The translations under genes and the position numbers were made by a program. A stretch of DNA of 64,000 nucleotides from JALZKA01 sp963701205 (GTDB lineage Bacteria > Actinomycetota > Thermoleophilia > Solirubrobacterales > 70-9): NCBI GenBank assembly GCA_963701205.1, contig OY969575.1, positions 2,046,001-2,110,000 of the forward strand. Direction: 5' to 3'. The notes under the pieces were generated by a model. It was not told the origin of the DNA. It saw nothing but the letters and a program-made list of their open reading frames with translations, and made no database searches. Shown one piece after another: positions 26,036-34,227 of this stretch (its first letter is position 1; every line of letters starts with the position of its first letter).

Positions 26036-26599
26036 ATGGATGCCGTGACCACGATCGAAGGGCGCGTCAGCGTGCTTGACCGCGCCGATGTCGATACCGA
26101 TCAGATCATCCCGAAACAGTTCCTGAAACGGGTCGAGCGCACCGGTTTCGGCGAGTTCCTCTTCTACGACTGGCTTCGTGACGGTGAGATCGAACTGGAA
26201 CCCAACCCGATCCTCGTCACCGGGCGAAACTTCGGCTGCGGGTCCTCGCGCGAGCATGCGCCCTGGGCGCTCCAGGACTTCGGATTTGCCGCGGTCATCG
26301 CGCCGTCGTTCGGTGACATCTTCTTCTCCAACTGCACCAAGAACGGGCTGCTTCCGGTGATCCTTGCGGAGGAGGAGTGTCGCGCCGTGGGCGACTCGGA
26401 ATCGGCGCGCATTGACTTGGAGGCGCAGACGGTCACCTGTGACAGCGGAATTTTCGAGTTCGCGGTCGAGCCTGAGACGAAGCGACGACTCCTTGGCGGC
26501 CTCGACGACATCGCCGTCACGCTGCTCGCGGCAAAGGCCATCGACGCGTTCGAGGATTCAGGCGCTGCAAGCCTCGGCCCCAGTACCGCCGGGCTATGA
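26036..26599 (+). CDS. leuD: 3-Isopropylmalate dehydratase small subunit
   Basis: 187-residue swivel subunit of isopropylmalate isomerase. Signatures: VLDRADVDTDQIIPKQFLKRVERTGFGEFLFYDW near the start, the substrate-recognition region LVTGRNFGCGSSREHAPWALQDFGFAAVIAPSFGDIFFSNCTKNGLLPV, and the terminal ALGxx-type beta-strand region. It starts 3 bp after leuC and overlaps the next gene by ATGA. Confidence 0.96.
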   Translation: MDAVTTIEGRVSVLDRADVDTDQIIPKQFLKRVERTGFGEFLFYDWLRDGEIELEPNPILVTGRNFGCGSSREHAPWALQDFGFAAVIAPSFGDIFFSNCTKNGLLPVILAEEECRAVGDSESARIDLEAQTVTCDSGIFEFAVEPETKRRLLGGLDDIAVTLLAAKAIDAFEDSGAASLGPSTAGL

Positions 26600-27360
26600 G
26601 CGCGCCCGTTGAGTGGGATGCCGGCGAGTACGACCGGCTGGCCGATCCGCAGGAGGAATGGGCTCGTGATGTCGTCGCCCGGCTCGCGCTCGCCGGCGAC
26701 GAATACGTCCTTGACGCCGGTTGCGGTGGTGGCCGAGTCACACGGCAATTGCTCGATCGCCTGCCTCGGGGACGCGTCCTGGGCGTTGACGGGTCAGAGG
26801 CGATGGTCGAACGCGCCCGGGACGCGATCGGTGCCGATCCGCGTGTCGAGCTTCGCGTCGCCGACCTGTGCGCCCTAGAGCTGGAGCAGGCCGTTGACGC
26901 GGTTTTCTCAAACGCCACCTTCCATTGGATTCCCGACCACGACCTGCTCTTTGCGCGCTTGTTTGCAGCGCTTCGGCCCGGTGGGCGCATCGAGGCACAA
27001 TGCGGCGGCGAGGGCAACGTCGCGGCGGTAGCCCAGGCCCTTGCGAAAACCGAGCGAGACCCTCGTTTCGCGGGGTACATCCAGGAGCAGGCATCGGTCT
27101 GGAACTTTGCGACCGTCGCTGACACCCGCTCGCGGCTGGATGCGGTCGGCTTCGAGGTCGGCGACGTCTGGATCGAAAACAAGACCACGACCCCGGAGGA
27201 GCCTCGGGAGTTCACCCGCGTAATGGGAATGGCGAAGCACCTGGCCCAGTTGCCAACGGATCTCCATGCCGACTTCATCGACCAGGTGATGGCCGCGCTG
27301 CCGTCGCCGCTTGTGCTTCGGTACGTCCGTCTCAATATCTCGGCGCGGAGGCCGCAATGA
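26596..27360 (+). CDS. Trans-aconitate methyltransferase-like protein in the leu operon
   Basis: 254-residue class I SAM-dependent methyltransferase. Motif I is VLDAGCGGGRVTRQLL (about residues 39-54), the acidic residue after strand 2 is in VLGVDGSEAMVERAR, and the segment VFSNATFHWIPDHDLLFARLFAALRPGGRIEAQCGG closely resembles the Tam (trans-aconitate 2-methyltransferase) family. It overlaps leuD by ATGA and leuB by ATGA, so it is locked into the leucine operon between steps two and three. The yeast homologue Tmt1 methylates 3-isopropylmalate as well as trans-aconitate, which makes an isopropylmalate-pathway carboxylate a plausible substrate. That substrate is inference. Confidence 0.85.
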   Translation: MSAPVEWDAGEYDRLADPQEEWARDVVARLALAGDEYVLDAGCGGGRVTRQLLDRLPRGRVLGVDGSEAMVERARDAIGADPRVELRVADLCALELEQAVDAVFSNATFHWIPDHDLLFARLFAALRPGGRIEAQCGGEGNVAAVAQALAKTERDPRFAGYIQEQASVWNFATVADTRSRLDAVGFEVGDVWIENKTTTPEEPREFTRVMGMAKHLAQLPTDLHADFIDQVMAALPSPLVLRYVRLNISARRPQ

Positions 27361-28403
27361 GCCGGATCGCCCTGCTTCCGGGCGACGGGATCGGGCCTGA
27401 GATCGTCGCGGCCGCCCGCGCCGTCTTGGACGCCGTCGGGGAATTCACCTACACCGAGCATTTGATTGGTGGGGTGTCCATCGACGCCAACGGTGTCCCG
27501 CTTACCGACGACGTACTCGACGCGTGCCGAGAATCGGACGCGATCCTGCTGGGTGCCGTCGGCGGCCCCAAGTGGGACACGACGGACCCCGACAAGCCAC
27601 GTCCTGAACAGGGTTTGCTCGGTTTGCGAAAGGGCCTGGGCCTGTTCGCAAATCTGCGTCCGGTCAAGCCGTTTGCCTCGCTGGCCGGTTCAAGCCCGCT
27701 GCGGCCCGACGTGATCGCGGGTACGGACCTGGTCGTCGTGCGCGAGTTGACCGGGGGCATCTACTTTGGCGCCAAGTCGCGGAGTCCGACGACAGCGAGC
27801 GACGAGTGCGTGTATTCAAGCGAGGAGATCGAGCGCATCGCGCGGATCGGATTCGAGCTGGCCACTCGCCGCGACGGTCGTCTTACATCGGTTGACAAGG
27901 CAAACGTTCTTGAGACGTCGCGCCTGTGGCGTGAGGTCGTAGGCGGACTTGCCGACGAGTACCCGACCGTCGAACTCGAGCACATGCTGGTTGACAACGC
28001 GGCGATGCAGTTGGTCGCCAACCCGTCGCGCTTTGACGTAATGGTGACCGAGAACATGTTCGGCGACATCCTCAGCGACGAGGCGGCAATGCTGACCGGA
28101 TCGATCGGGATGCTGCCGTCGGCCAGCCTGGGCAGCGATGGTCCTGGCGTGTTCGAACCCGTGCACGGGTCGGCGCCGGACATCGCGGGCAAGGGAGTGG
28201 CCAACCCACTCGCGACCTTCCTCTCGGCGGCGATGCTGCTGCGGGACGGACTTGGATTGGAGACCGAGGCCGCACGCGTTGAGGCAGCCGTGGAGGCCAT
28301 CCTGGCAGCGGGTGTCCGGACGCCCGACCTTGCAACGGGCGCGGAGAGGGAGAGTGGCGTGGGCACGGCCGCAGTCACGACGGCTGTTTTGGATGAGCTC
28401 TAG
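27357..28403 (+). CDS. leuB: 3-Isopropylmalate dehydrogenase
   Basis: 348-residue NAD-dependent oxidative decarboxylase, third leucine step. It starts RIALLPGDGIGPEIVAAARAVL; substrate residues are in LRKGLGLFANLRPVKPF and VVRELTGGIYFGAKSR; TSVDKANVLETSRLWREVV and DNAAMQLVANPSRFDVMVTENMFGDILSDEAAML bind substrate and metal; the cofactor loop is EPVHGSAPDIAGKGVANPLA with the Asp that selects NAD. The ATG overlaps the methyltransferase stop. Confidence 0.96.
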   Translation: MSRIALLPGDGIGPEIVAAARAVLDAVGEFTYTEHLIGGVSIDANGVPLTDDVLDACRESDAILLGAVGGPKWDTTDPDKPRPEQGLLGLRKGLGLFANLRPVKPFASLAGSSPLRPDVIAGTDLVVVRELTGGIYFGAKSRSPTTASDECVYSSEEIERIARIGFELATRRDGRLTSVDKANVLETSRLWREVVGGLADEYPTVELEHMLVDNAAMQLVANPSRFDVMVTENMFGDILSDEAAMLTGSIGMLPSASLGSDGPGVFEPVHGSAPDIAGKGVANPLATFLSAAMLLRDGLGLETEAARVEAAVEAILAAGVRTPDLATGAERESGVGTAAVTTAVLDEL

Positions 28404-28501
28404 CCGGCCTCAGGGGGCAGATCGCGAAGCACGGTGCGACCCAGCGCCGGGGCGCTCTGCGGCATACTTCCATTGTCCTGACCAAGCGAGCGGAGGCAAC
28501 C

Positions 28502-29434
28502 GTGGAGAAGTCTGAGTGGATCTGGATGAATGGCGAGTTCGTCGCTTGGGACGACGCCAAGGTCCACGTGCTCTCGCACGGACTGCACTACGGCAGCGGG
28601 GTTTTCGAGGGCATTCGCTGCTACGAGACCGATCGCGGTCCCGCGATTTTCCGGCACCGCGAGCATCTTGACCGGCTCGCGAAGTCGGCGGAGATGTACT
28701 ACCTGCCGTTGGCGCACTCGCCCGAGGAGATCCGCGAGGCCACCCACGAGCTAATCCGTCGCAACGGCCTTTCAAGTTGTTACATCCGGCCGCTTGCCTT
28801 CCGGGGCTATGGCGAGATGGGCCTGTTCGCCAAGGGGTCGCCGGTGGAAATCATGGTTGCGGTCTGGCCGTGGGGCGCCTACCTGGGTGAGGAGGGCAAG
28901 CGCGAGGGAATTCGGGCCAAGGTCTCCTCCTGGCGACGGATCTCGCCGCAAGGCCTGATCCCGCAGGCGAAGGCATCGGGTCAATACTTGAACTCGATAC
29001 TCGCGAAGACGGAGTCGGCAAACGCCGGCTACGACGAGGCGATCCTGCTTGACGAGGCCGGCCACGTTTGCGAGGGCTCGGGCGAAAACATCTTTCTGGT
29101 TCGCGAAGGCCGAATCGTGACGCCACCACACACCGCGTCTATCCTCGACGGGATCAGCCGCAAGTCGATCATCCAGATCGCCACGGACCTTGGCTACCAG
29201 GTCGTTGAACGCGAGGTCGCTCGGGCCGAGCTCTACCTGGCCGAGGAGGTCTTCCTGAGCGGGACGGCAGCCGAACTCGTGCCGGTTCGCGAGATCGACG
29301 ACCATGACCTTGGCGGCCCGGGGGAGGTCACCCGTACGGTGCAGGCCAAGTTCGAAGACGCGCTGCACGGACGCGCTCAGGAGTACCTGGAATGGCTTGA
29401 CCTGGTCGAGCAACCGAGTAAGGTCACCGGGTAG
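28502..29434 (+). CDS. ilvE: Branched-chain amino acid aminotransferase
   Basis: 310-residue fold-type IV PLP transaminase catalysing the last step of valine, leucine and isoleucine synthesis. Features: HGLHYGSGVFEGIRCYETDRGPAIFRHREHLDRLAKSAEMY, the catalytic Lys in QAKASGQYLNSILAK, EAILLDEAGHVCEGSGENIFLV and FLSGTAAELVPVREIDD. The start is GTG at 28502 with AGCGGAGG 6 nt upstream. A -10-like CATACT at 28463-28468 suggests its own promoter after the 98-bp gap from leuB, giving a mRNA with a normal short leader. Confidence 0.95.
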   Translation: MEKSEWIWMNGEFVAWDDAKVHVLSHGLHYGSGVFEGIRCYETDRGPAIFRHREHLDRLAKSAEMYYLPLAHSPEEIREATHELIRRNGLSSCYIRPLAFRGYGEMGLFAKGSPVEIMVAVWPWGAYLGEEGKREGIRAKVSSWRRISPQGLIPQAKASGQYLNSILAKTESANAGYDEAILLDEAGHVCEGSGENIFLVREGRIVTPPHTASILDGISRKSIIQIATDLGYQVVEREVARAELYLAEEVFLSGTAAELVPVREIDDHDLGGPGEVTRTVQAKFEDALHGRAQEYLEWLDLVEQPSKVTG

Positions 29435-29437
29435 CTG

Positions 29438-29488
29438 ATGGATCTTTTCTACGGAGCAATCGAGCGAATTAGCCGGGCCGCGGCCTAG
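29438..29488 (+). CDS. Putative cimA leader peptide
   Basis: A 16-codon ORF, MDLFYGAIERISRAAA, begins 3 nt after the ilvE stop and ends 72 nt before cimA. It has no good Shine-Dalgarno sequence, so reinitiation by ribosomes finishing ilvE is the likely way in. Codons 3-6 form the arm that can pair with the cimA ribosome-binding site, and Ile codons stand at positions 8 and 11. Two Ile codons in 16 is weak on its own; the pairing geometry is the reason to take it seriously. Confidence 0.45.
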   Translation: MDLFYGAIERISRAAA

Positions 29489-29553
29489 CGCCGTGGCCGT
29501 GCGGGCATGTGCCCGCGCACCTCGCTCGACCCCGTTCAGTACCCGTAGAAAGG
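29444..29553 (+). promoter_or_regulatory. Structured cimA leader sequestering its Shine-Dalgarno sequence
   Basis: CTTTTCTACGG (29444-29454) and CCGTAGAAAGG (29543-29553) can form an 11-bp helix with a single G-U pair. The right arm contains the whole GAAAGG ribosome-binding site of cimA (29548-29553). Between the arms are further hairpins: CGGCC/GGCCG (29481-29499) and GCGGGC/GCCCGC with loop ATGT (29501-29516). This is a multi-branched leader that would hold cimA translation off unless the left arm is occupied. Confidence 0.6.
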
Positions 29554-29560
29554 CACCACC

Positions 29561-31147
29561 TTGACCACCGTTCAGCTTTACGACACCACCCTCCGTGACG
29601 GCATGCAAGGGCAGGGCATGTCCCTTTCCGCTGCCGAAAAAGTTCGCGTAGTGCAGGCCTTGGATCGGCTCGGCATCGACTTCATCGAAGCCGGATTTCC
29701 AAGTTCAAATCCGAAGGAAGTGGAGCTCTTTGAGTTGCTCGAGAGCGTGCGCCTTGATCGTGCCCGGATCTGTGCGTTCGGAATGACCCGTCGCCGTGGC
29801 GTTGCCGCCGAGGAGGACGACGCGCTGCAAACCCTCGTGGGTTCCTTCGCTCCCGTCGTCACCCTGGTCGGGAAGACGTGGGCGCTCCACCTGGAAAAGG
29901 TCACCAAAGTCTCGGCTGACGAGAACCTGGCGATGATCGTTGACTCGGTCAACTTCTGCCGCGCCGCGAGCAAGGACGTCGTCTATGACGCTGAGCACTT
30001 CTTTGACGCCTGGAGCGACGACTCCGGCTACGCGCTCGAGTGTGTGCGGGCGGCAGCGGCGGCCGGTGCTTTCAACATCACCCTTTGCGACACCAACGGC
30101 GCCACGCTACCCGACCAGGTCGCGGCTGCCACCGGACTCGTTGTCGCCGAACTCGCCAAAACGCACCCCCAGGTTCAGGTAGGAATTCACACCCACAACG
30201 ACGCTGAGTGTGGCGTTGCCAACGCGTTGGCCGCGGTAGGTGCCGGGGCGCGGATGGTTCAGGGCACGATCAACGGACATGGGGAGCGCTGCGGCAACGC
30301 CAATCTGGTGTCTGTCCTGCCGGCCCTTGAGCTCAAACTGGGCTACGACGTCGTCGGGCGCGATCGCCTGCGCCTGCTGACCGAGACTGCGCATCTCGTT
30401 GACGAGCTGCTCAACCTTGCGCCGGATCCCGATCAGGCCTACGTTGGGCGCAACGCGTTTGCCCACAAGGGGGGGATGCACGTGGCAGGCATCCAAGCCG
30501 ATGCGCGCACGTTTGAACACCTCGACCCCGAGCGGGTCGGAAATAGCCGCGACATCCTGATCTCGGAGCTGTCGGGACGGGGCTCGGTGCTTTCGCGGGC
30601 TGAACGTTCGGGCGTGGCGCTTGATGCCGACGCCGCAAAGCGAGCCGTCGAGCGCGTCAAGGAACGTGAACACCGCGGCTATCACTACGAAGCGGCCGAC
30701 GCATCGTTTGAGCTGCTGCTGCGCCGCGAATCGGGCCAGTACTCGTCGCTCTTTCGGCTTGAAAGCTTTCGGGTCATCACGGAGAAGCGCGCGGACGGGC
30801 ACGTCGAGACCGAGGCAACCATCAAGATCTGGGTCGAGGGGAGGCGTCACGTTCGCACCGCGGAGGGCAACGGCCCGGTCAACGCACTCGACAAGGCGCT
30901 GCGTAGCGCGATCGGAGACCTCCATCCGCAGCTGGCCGAGATCGAGCTGACGGACTACAAGGTCAGGATCCTCGATTCCCACGATGGCACGGGCGCCGTC
31001 ACCAGAGTCCTGCTCGACAGCTCCGACGGGCATTCGTCTTGGGGCTCCATCGGGGTCTCCCAGAACATCATCGAAGCATCGTGGGAGGCCCTCGTGGACT
31101 CACTTGAGTTCGCGTTTCAGCCGCGGGAGGCGCCGGTTGACGGCTGA
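29561..31147 (+). CDS. cimA: Citramalate synthase
   Basis: 528-residue member of the isopropylmalate-synthase family that condenses pyruvate and acetyl-CoA to (R)-citramalate, giving 2-oxobutyrate for isoleucine without threonine. It differs from LeuA by VQLYDTTLRDGMQGQGMSLSAAEK, HTHNDAECGVANAL and INGHGERCGNANLVSVLPALELKLG, all typical of the long CimA subfamily (about 530 residues), plus a C-terminal allosteric domain. The start is TTG at 29561, 7 nt after GAAAGG. LeuCDB could carry the later steps of the pathway. Confidence 0.93.
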   Translation: MTTVQLYDTTLRDGMQGQGMSLSAAEKVRVVQALDRLGIDFIEAGFPSSNPKEVELFELLESVRLDRARICAFGMTRRRGVAAEEDDALQTLVGSFAPVVTLVGKTWALHLEKVTKVSADENLAMIVDSVNFCRAASKDVVYDAEHFFDAWSDDSGYALECVRAAAAAGAFNITLCDTNGATLPDQVAAATGLVVAELAKTHPQVQVGIHTHNDAECGVANALAAVGAGARMVQGTINGHGERCGNANLVSVLPALELKLGYDVVGRDRLRLLTETAHLVDELLNLAPDPDQAYVGRNAFAHKGGMHVAGIQADARTFEHLDPERVGNSRDILISELSGRGSVLSRAERSGVALDADAAKRAVERVKEREHRGYHYEAADASFELLLRRESGQYSSLFRLESFRVITEKRADGHVETEATIKIWVEGRRHVRTAEGNGPVNALDKALRSAIGDLHPQLAEIELTDYKVRILDSHDGTGAVTRVLLDSSDGHSSWGSIGVSQNIIEASWEALVDSLEFAFQPREAPVDG

Positions 31148-32288
31148 TCCGATTCCACTCGCCCGGCCCGAAATCGGGCCGCGGGAAGAGGAGCTTGTGC
31201 TCGAAGTGCTGCGCTCGGGCCAGCTTTCGCTCGGCCCCATGCTCGCGCGATTCGAGCGGGAGTTCGCCGCCTGGCTTGGTGTTGACGATGCCGTTGCCGT
31301 CTCGTCCGGAACCGCGGCCCTGCATCTGGGGGTCAGGGCGCTGGACTGGGGAGCTGGAGATGAGGTGCTGACGTCGCCGTTCTCTTTCGTTGCGTCCTCG
31401 AATCCGCTCCTCTACGAAGGAGCCACGCCGGTGTTTTGCGATATAGATCCGGTCAGCCTGAACATCGATCCGAGCGCCGCCGCCGCAGCGATCACGGATC
31501 GAACGGCCGGGATCCTGCCGGTTCACATCTTCGGCTATCCCGCGGCGTTGCGGGTCCTGTCCGAACTGGCGCTCGAACATGGCCTTGGGATTCTCGAGGA
31601 CTCGTGCCAGGCGCTGGGCGCAATCGATGCGGAGGGCACCAAGGTGGGGTCGAGCGGCAACCTCGCCACCTTCGCGTTTTATGCCAACAAGCAGATGACC
31701 ACTGGCGAGGGTGGAGTGATCGTCCCGCGCTCAAGCGACGAGGCGGCCGCGTTGCGAAGCGCGCGAAACCAGGGTCGCGCCATCGATATGGACTGGCTTG
31801 ATCACGATCGCCTGGGCTTCAACTACCGAATGACCGACGTCCAGGCTGCGATCGGCGTCGCCCAAGTCGAGCGGCTCGACGAGTTGCTGGCCAAGCGCGC
31901 AGCCGTCGCGGCGCTCTATGGCCAGGCGCTTGCCGAGCGCGGAGCATCACCGGCCGGCAGCGGCGATCCGGGCGGATACGTCCTGCCCGCGGCTGACACG
32001 GGGGCGGAGCGCCGGAGTTGGTTCGTGTACCCGATCCAGCTGCCCACGGGTACGAACCGGTCCGCGGTGATCGACGAGCTCGCTCGTCAGGGTGTACCGG
32101 CCAAGGCCTATTTGCCGTGCATCCACCTGATGCCTCACTACCGCGAGCGGTTTGGCTTCGTGGGCGGGGAGTTTCCGGTTGCCGAGGCTGTGGCGGAGCG
32201 CTCCCTGGCACTGCCATTCTTTCCGGCGATGTCTGAGCAACAGGTCACGCATGTGGCAGCAGCGCTCGTCGAGGCGGTAGGCCGGTGA
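31137..32288 (+). CDS. DegT/DnrJ/EryC1 family PLP aminotransferase
   Basis: 383-residue fold-type I aminotransferase of the sugar-nucleotide type. Features: PLARPEIGPREEELVLEVLRSGQLSLGPMLARFEREFAAWLG, AVSSGTAALHLGVRALDWGAGDEVLTSPFSFVASSNPLLY, ILEDSCQALGA and the PLP Lys in TFAFYANKQMTTGEGGVIV, then LGFNYRMTDVQAAIGVAQ. I chose TTG at 31137, which has GGGAGG 6 nt upstream and overlaps the cimA stop by 11 bp; no good later start exists before the conserved N-terminus. Its sugar substrate is unknown and nothing nearby explains why it follows cimA. Confidence 0.88.
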   Translation: MTADPIPLARPEIGPREEELVLEVLRSGQLSLGPMLARFEREFAAWLGVDDAVAVSSGTAALHLGVRALDWGAGDEVLTSPFSFVASSNPLLYEGATPVFCDIDPVSLNIDPSAAAAAITDRTAGILPVHIFGYPAALRVLSELALEHGLGILEDSCQALGAIDAEGTKVGSSGNLATFAFYANKQMTTGEGGVIVPRSSDEAAALRSARNQGRAIDMDWLDHDRLGFNYRMTDVQAAIGVAQVERLDELLAKRAAVAALYGQALAERGASPAGSGDPGGYVLPAADTGAERRSWFVYPIQLPTGTNRSAVIDELARQGVPAKAYLPCIHLMPHYRERFGFVGGEFPVAEAVAERSLALPFFPAMSEQQVTHVAAALVEAVGR

Positions 32289-32845
32289 GCGCCGCCGACT
32301 CGCTCGTTTCGACGCCGGCTGAGATGCGATCACTCAGTGCGCTCCGCGACGCCTCCGGGGAGTCCGACGGCGTGATGGAGCGCCACTGCCTGCGTTGCTT
32401 TGAACTCAGTATCCGGATCGCTGCAAAGCGCGGCGCCGAAGTGGACCGCGAGGTCCTGTTGTGCGCCGCGATCCTTCACGATATTGGCCTGTACGAGAGC
32501 GTCTCTTCAGGCGGCGTTTATACCGATGAGGGCGCCGAGGTTGCACGTCGGATTGGCGCTGAAGCAGGCTGGGATGCGGAGCGCGGCGAGCTGTGCGCCG
32601 AGGCGTGCGCGCGGCACCACTCGATCACCGCGAAGTGGGATTTGGGGGCCGAGGTGGAAGCTCTTCGACTCGCTGACCGGATCGAGGTCAGTGGCGGTTT
32701 GCTCCGGGGTGGGCTTTCGCGGGCTGAGGTCGCGGAGGCCTTCACGCTGTATCCACGGGACGGCTTTTACCGGGGCCTGCTTCACCTGGTCGGCCCCACC
32801 CTCCGCAAACGGCCACTTTCCACGACCAAGATTTTTAGGCCCTAG
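32285..32845 (+). CDS. HD-domain phosphohydrolase-like protein
   Basis: 186-residue protein with a metal-dependent HD fold. Ligands appear in MERHCLRCFEL, LLCAAILHDIGLYES (the HD pair) and CARHHSIT, with LADRIEVSGGLL as the distal Asp region. Substrate unknown; HD proteins of this size act on nucleotides or phosphate esters. It overlaps the DegT gene by GTGA and is followed 4 bp later by argH, so the four genes from cimA to argH look like one operon. Confidence 0.8.
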   Translation: MSAADSLVSTPAEMRSLSALRDASGESDGVMERHCLRCFELSIRIAAKRGAEVDREVLLCAAILHDIGLYESVSSGGVYTDEGAEVARRIGAEAGWDAERGELCAEACARHHSITAKWDLGAEVEALRLADRIEVSGGLLRGGLSRAEVAEAFTLYPRDGFYRGLLHLVGPTLRKRPLSTTKIFRP

Positions 32846-32849
32846 CCGC

Positions 32850-34227
32850 GTGGGACGCTTCGAGACCCCCAAGGATCCGCTCTTTTGGCGCATCAACGCG
32901 TCAATCGGGTTCGACCAGCGCCTTTGGCCCCAAGACATCCGTGGCTCGATCGCCCACGCAAATGCGTTGGCGCGCGCGGGCGTGCTCGAGCAGGACGAGC
33001 TTTCGCGACTCGTCGAGGGTCTTGCCGGCGTCGCGGGCGAGCTTGAAAGAGGCGAGTTCGCATTCGAGGACGGCGACGAAGACATCCACATGGCGATTGA
33101 GCGGCGATTGAGCTGAGATCGTCGGGCCGCTCGGCGGCAAGCTCCATACCGGCCGCTCACGAAACGACCAGGTTGCAACCGACGTCGCGCTCTTCGTGCG
33201 TGAGCGGGCTTCCGCGGCCGAGGGTCTGGTTGTGGCGCTGATGGGAACGCTCGTCAAGTTGGCCGAGCGACACGCGGACTGGCCGATGCCTGGCTACACA
33301 CATCTGCAACGCGCTCAGCCCGTCTACCTGGGCCACCACCTGCTCGCGTACTTCTGGATGCTGAACCGGGACCTGCGGCGCTTCACCCAGGTTCGGGCTG
33401 CTGCCGGTGCTGAGATGCCGCTCGGGTCAGGGGCGCTCGCTGGGTTGAATTGGGATCTGGACCGCGAGGGAACTGCGGCCGAGCTTGGGTTCGAGGCCCC
33501 CGCCCCCAACTCCATCGATGCGGTTTCAAATCGTGACGCGGTCCTCGACTACCTATCGGCCGCGACGATCTGCGCAACCCACCTATCGCGGATTGGTGCA
33601 GAGTTCGTGATCTGGTCAAGCCAGGAGTTCGGGTTCTGCGAGGCCGCCGATGACTTCTCCTCCGGCTCAAGCATCATGCCCCAGAAGAAGAACCCGGATG
33701 CCGCCGAGCTTCTGCGCGGAAAGGCGCCACGGGTCCAGGCCTCGCTCGCGACGATGCTTGGCGCGCTCCACGCGCTGCCGCTGGCCTACGCCAAAGATCT
33801 CCAGGAGGACAAGGAGGCGCTCTTTGACGCCGTGGACACGCTGGAGACCTGTCTTGAAGCTGCCGAGCGGATGCTCGCCGGGGTCACGTTCGACCGCGAC
33901 CGGATGGCAGCGGCGGCGGCCGACGAGTTCCCGGCGGCAACCGATATCGCCGACCTCTTGGTGCGCCGAGGCATGCCGTTCCGCGAAGCCCACGGAGTGG
34001 TGGGGAGCCTGGTTCGCACAGCGCTTGGTTCCGGCCGCACTCTCTCCGAGCTGACGCGGGAAGAGCTCGCCTCACATTCGGATCTGCTTGACGAGGAGTA
34101 CTTCGACGTCCTGGCCAAGGGTGCCTGGCTCGATTCGAAAATCTCCCAGGGTGGGACCGCCTCGGTCCGCGTGGCCGAACAGCTCGATGCTGCGCGGGCT
34201 GCCCTGGCGGCGCTCGCGGCCAGTTGA
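32850..34227 (+). pseudogene. argH: Argininosuccinate lyase, interrupted by a one-base frameshift
   Basis: Two adjoining reading frames together make a complete ArgH of about 458 residues. The first (GTG 32850 to TGA 33114-33116) carries PKDPLFWRINASIGFDQRLWPQDIRGSIAHA and ends EDIHMAIERRLS. The second, in the +1 frame from GAG at 33115, continues EIVGPLGGKLHTGRSRNDQVATDVALFV and includes the fumarase-superfamily signature GSSIMPQKKNPDAAEL. Removing one base between 33111 and 33114 restores the frame within conserved sequence. No slippery site is obvious. It is either a recent inactivating mutation or a sequence error; the rest of the gene shows no decay, which favours an error or very recent event. 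Confidence 0.88.

Noticed and set aside
29435..29560. T-box riboswitch before cimA
   Set aside because: The leader is only about 126 nt, with no specifier-loop domain and no recognisable T-box UGGN bulge.
33105..33120. Programmed +1 frameshift in argH, prfB style
   Set aside because: The base context AGC-TGA-G has no CTT-T slip and no upstream SD-like stimulator, and ArgH is not known to be controlled this way. Mutation or sequence error is simpler.
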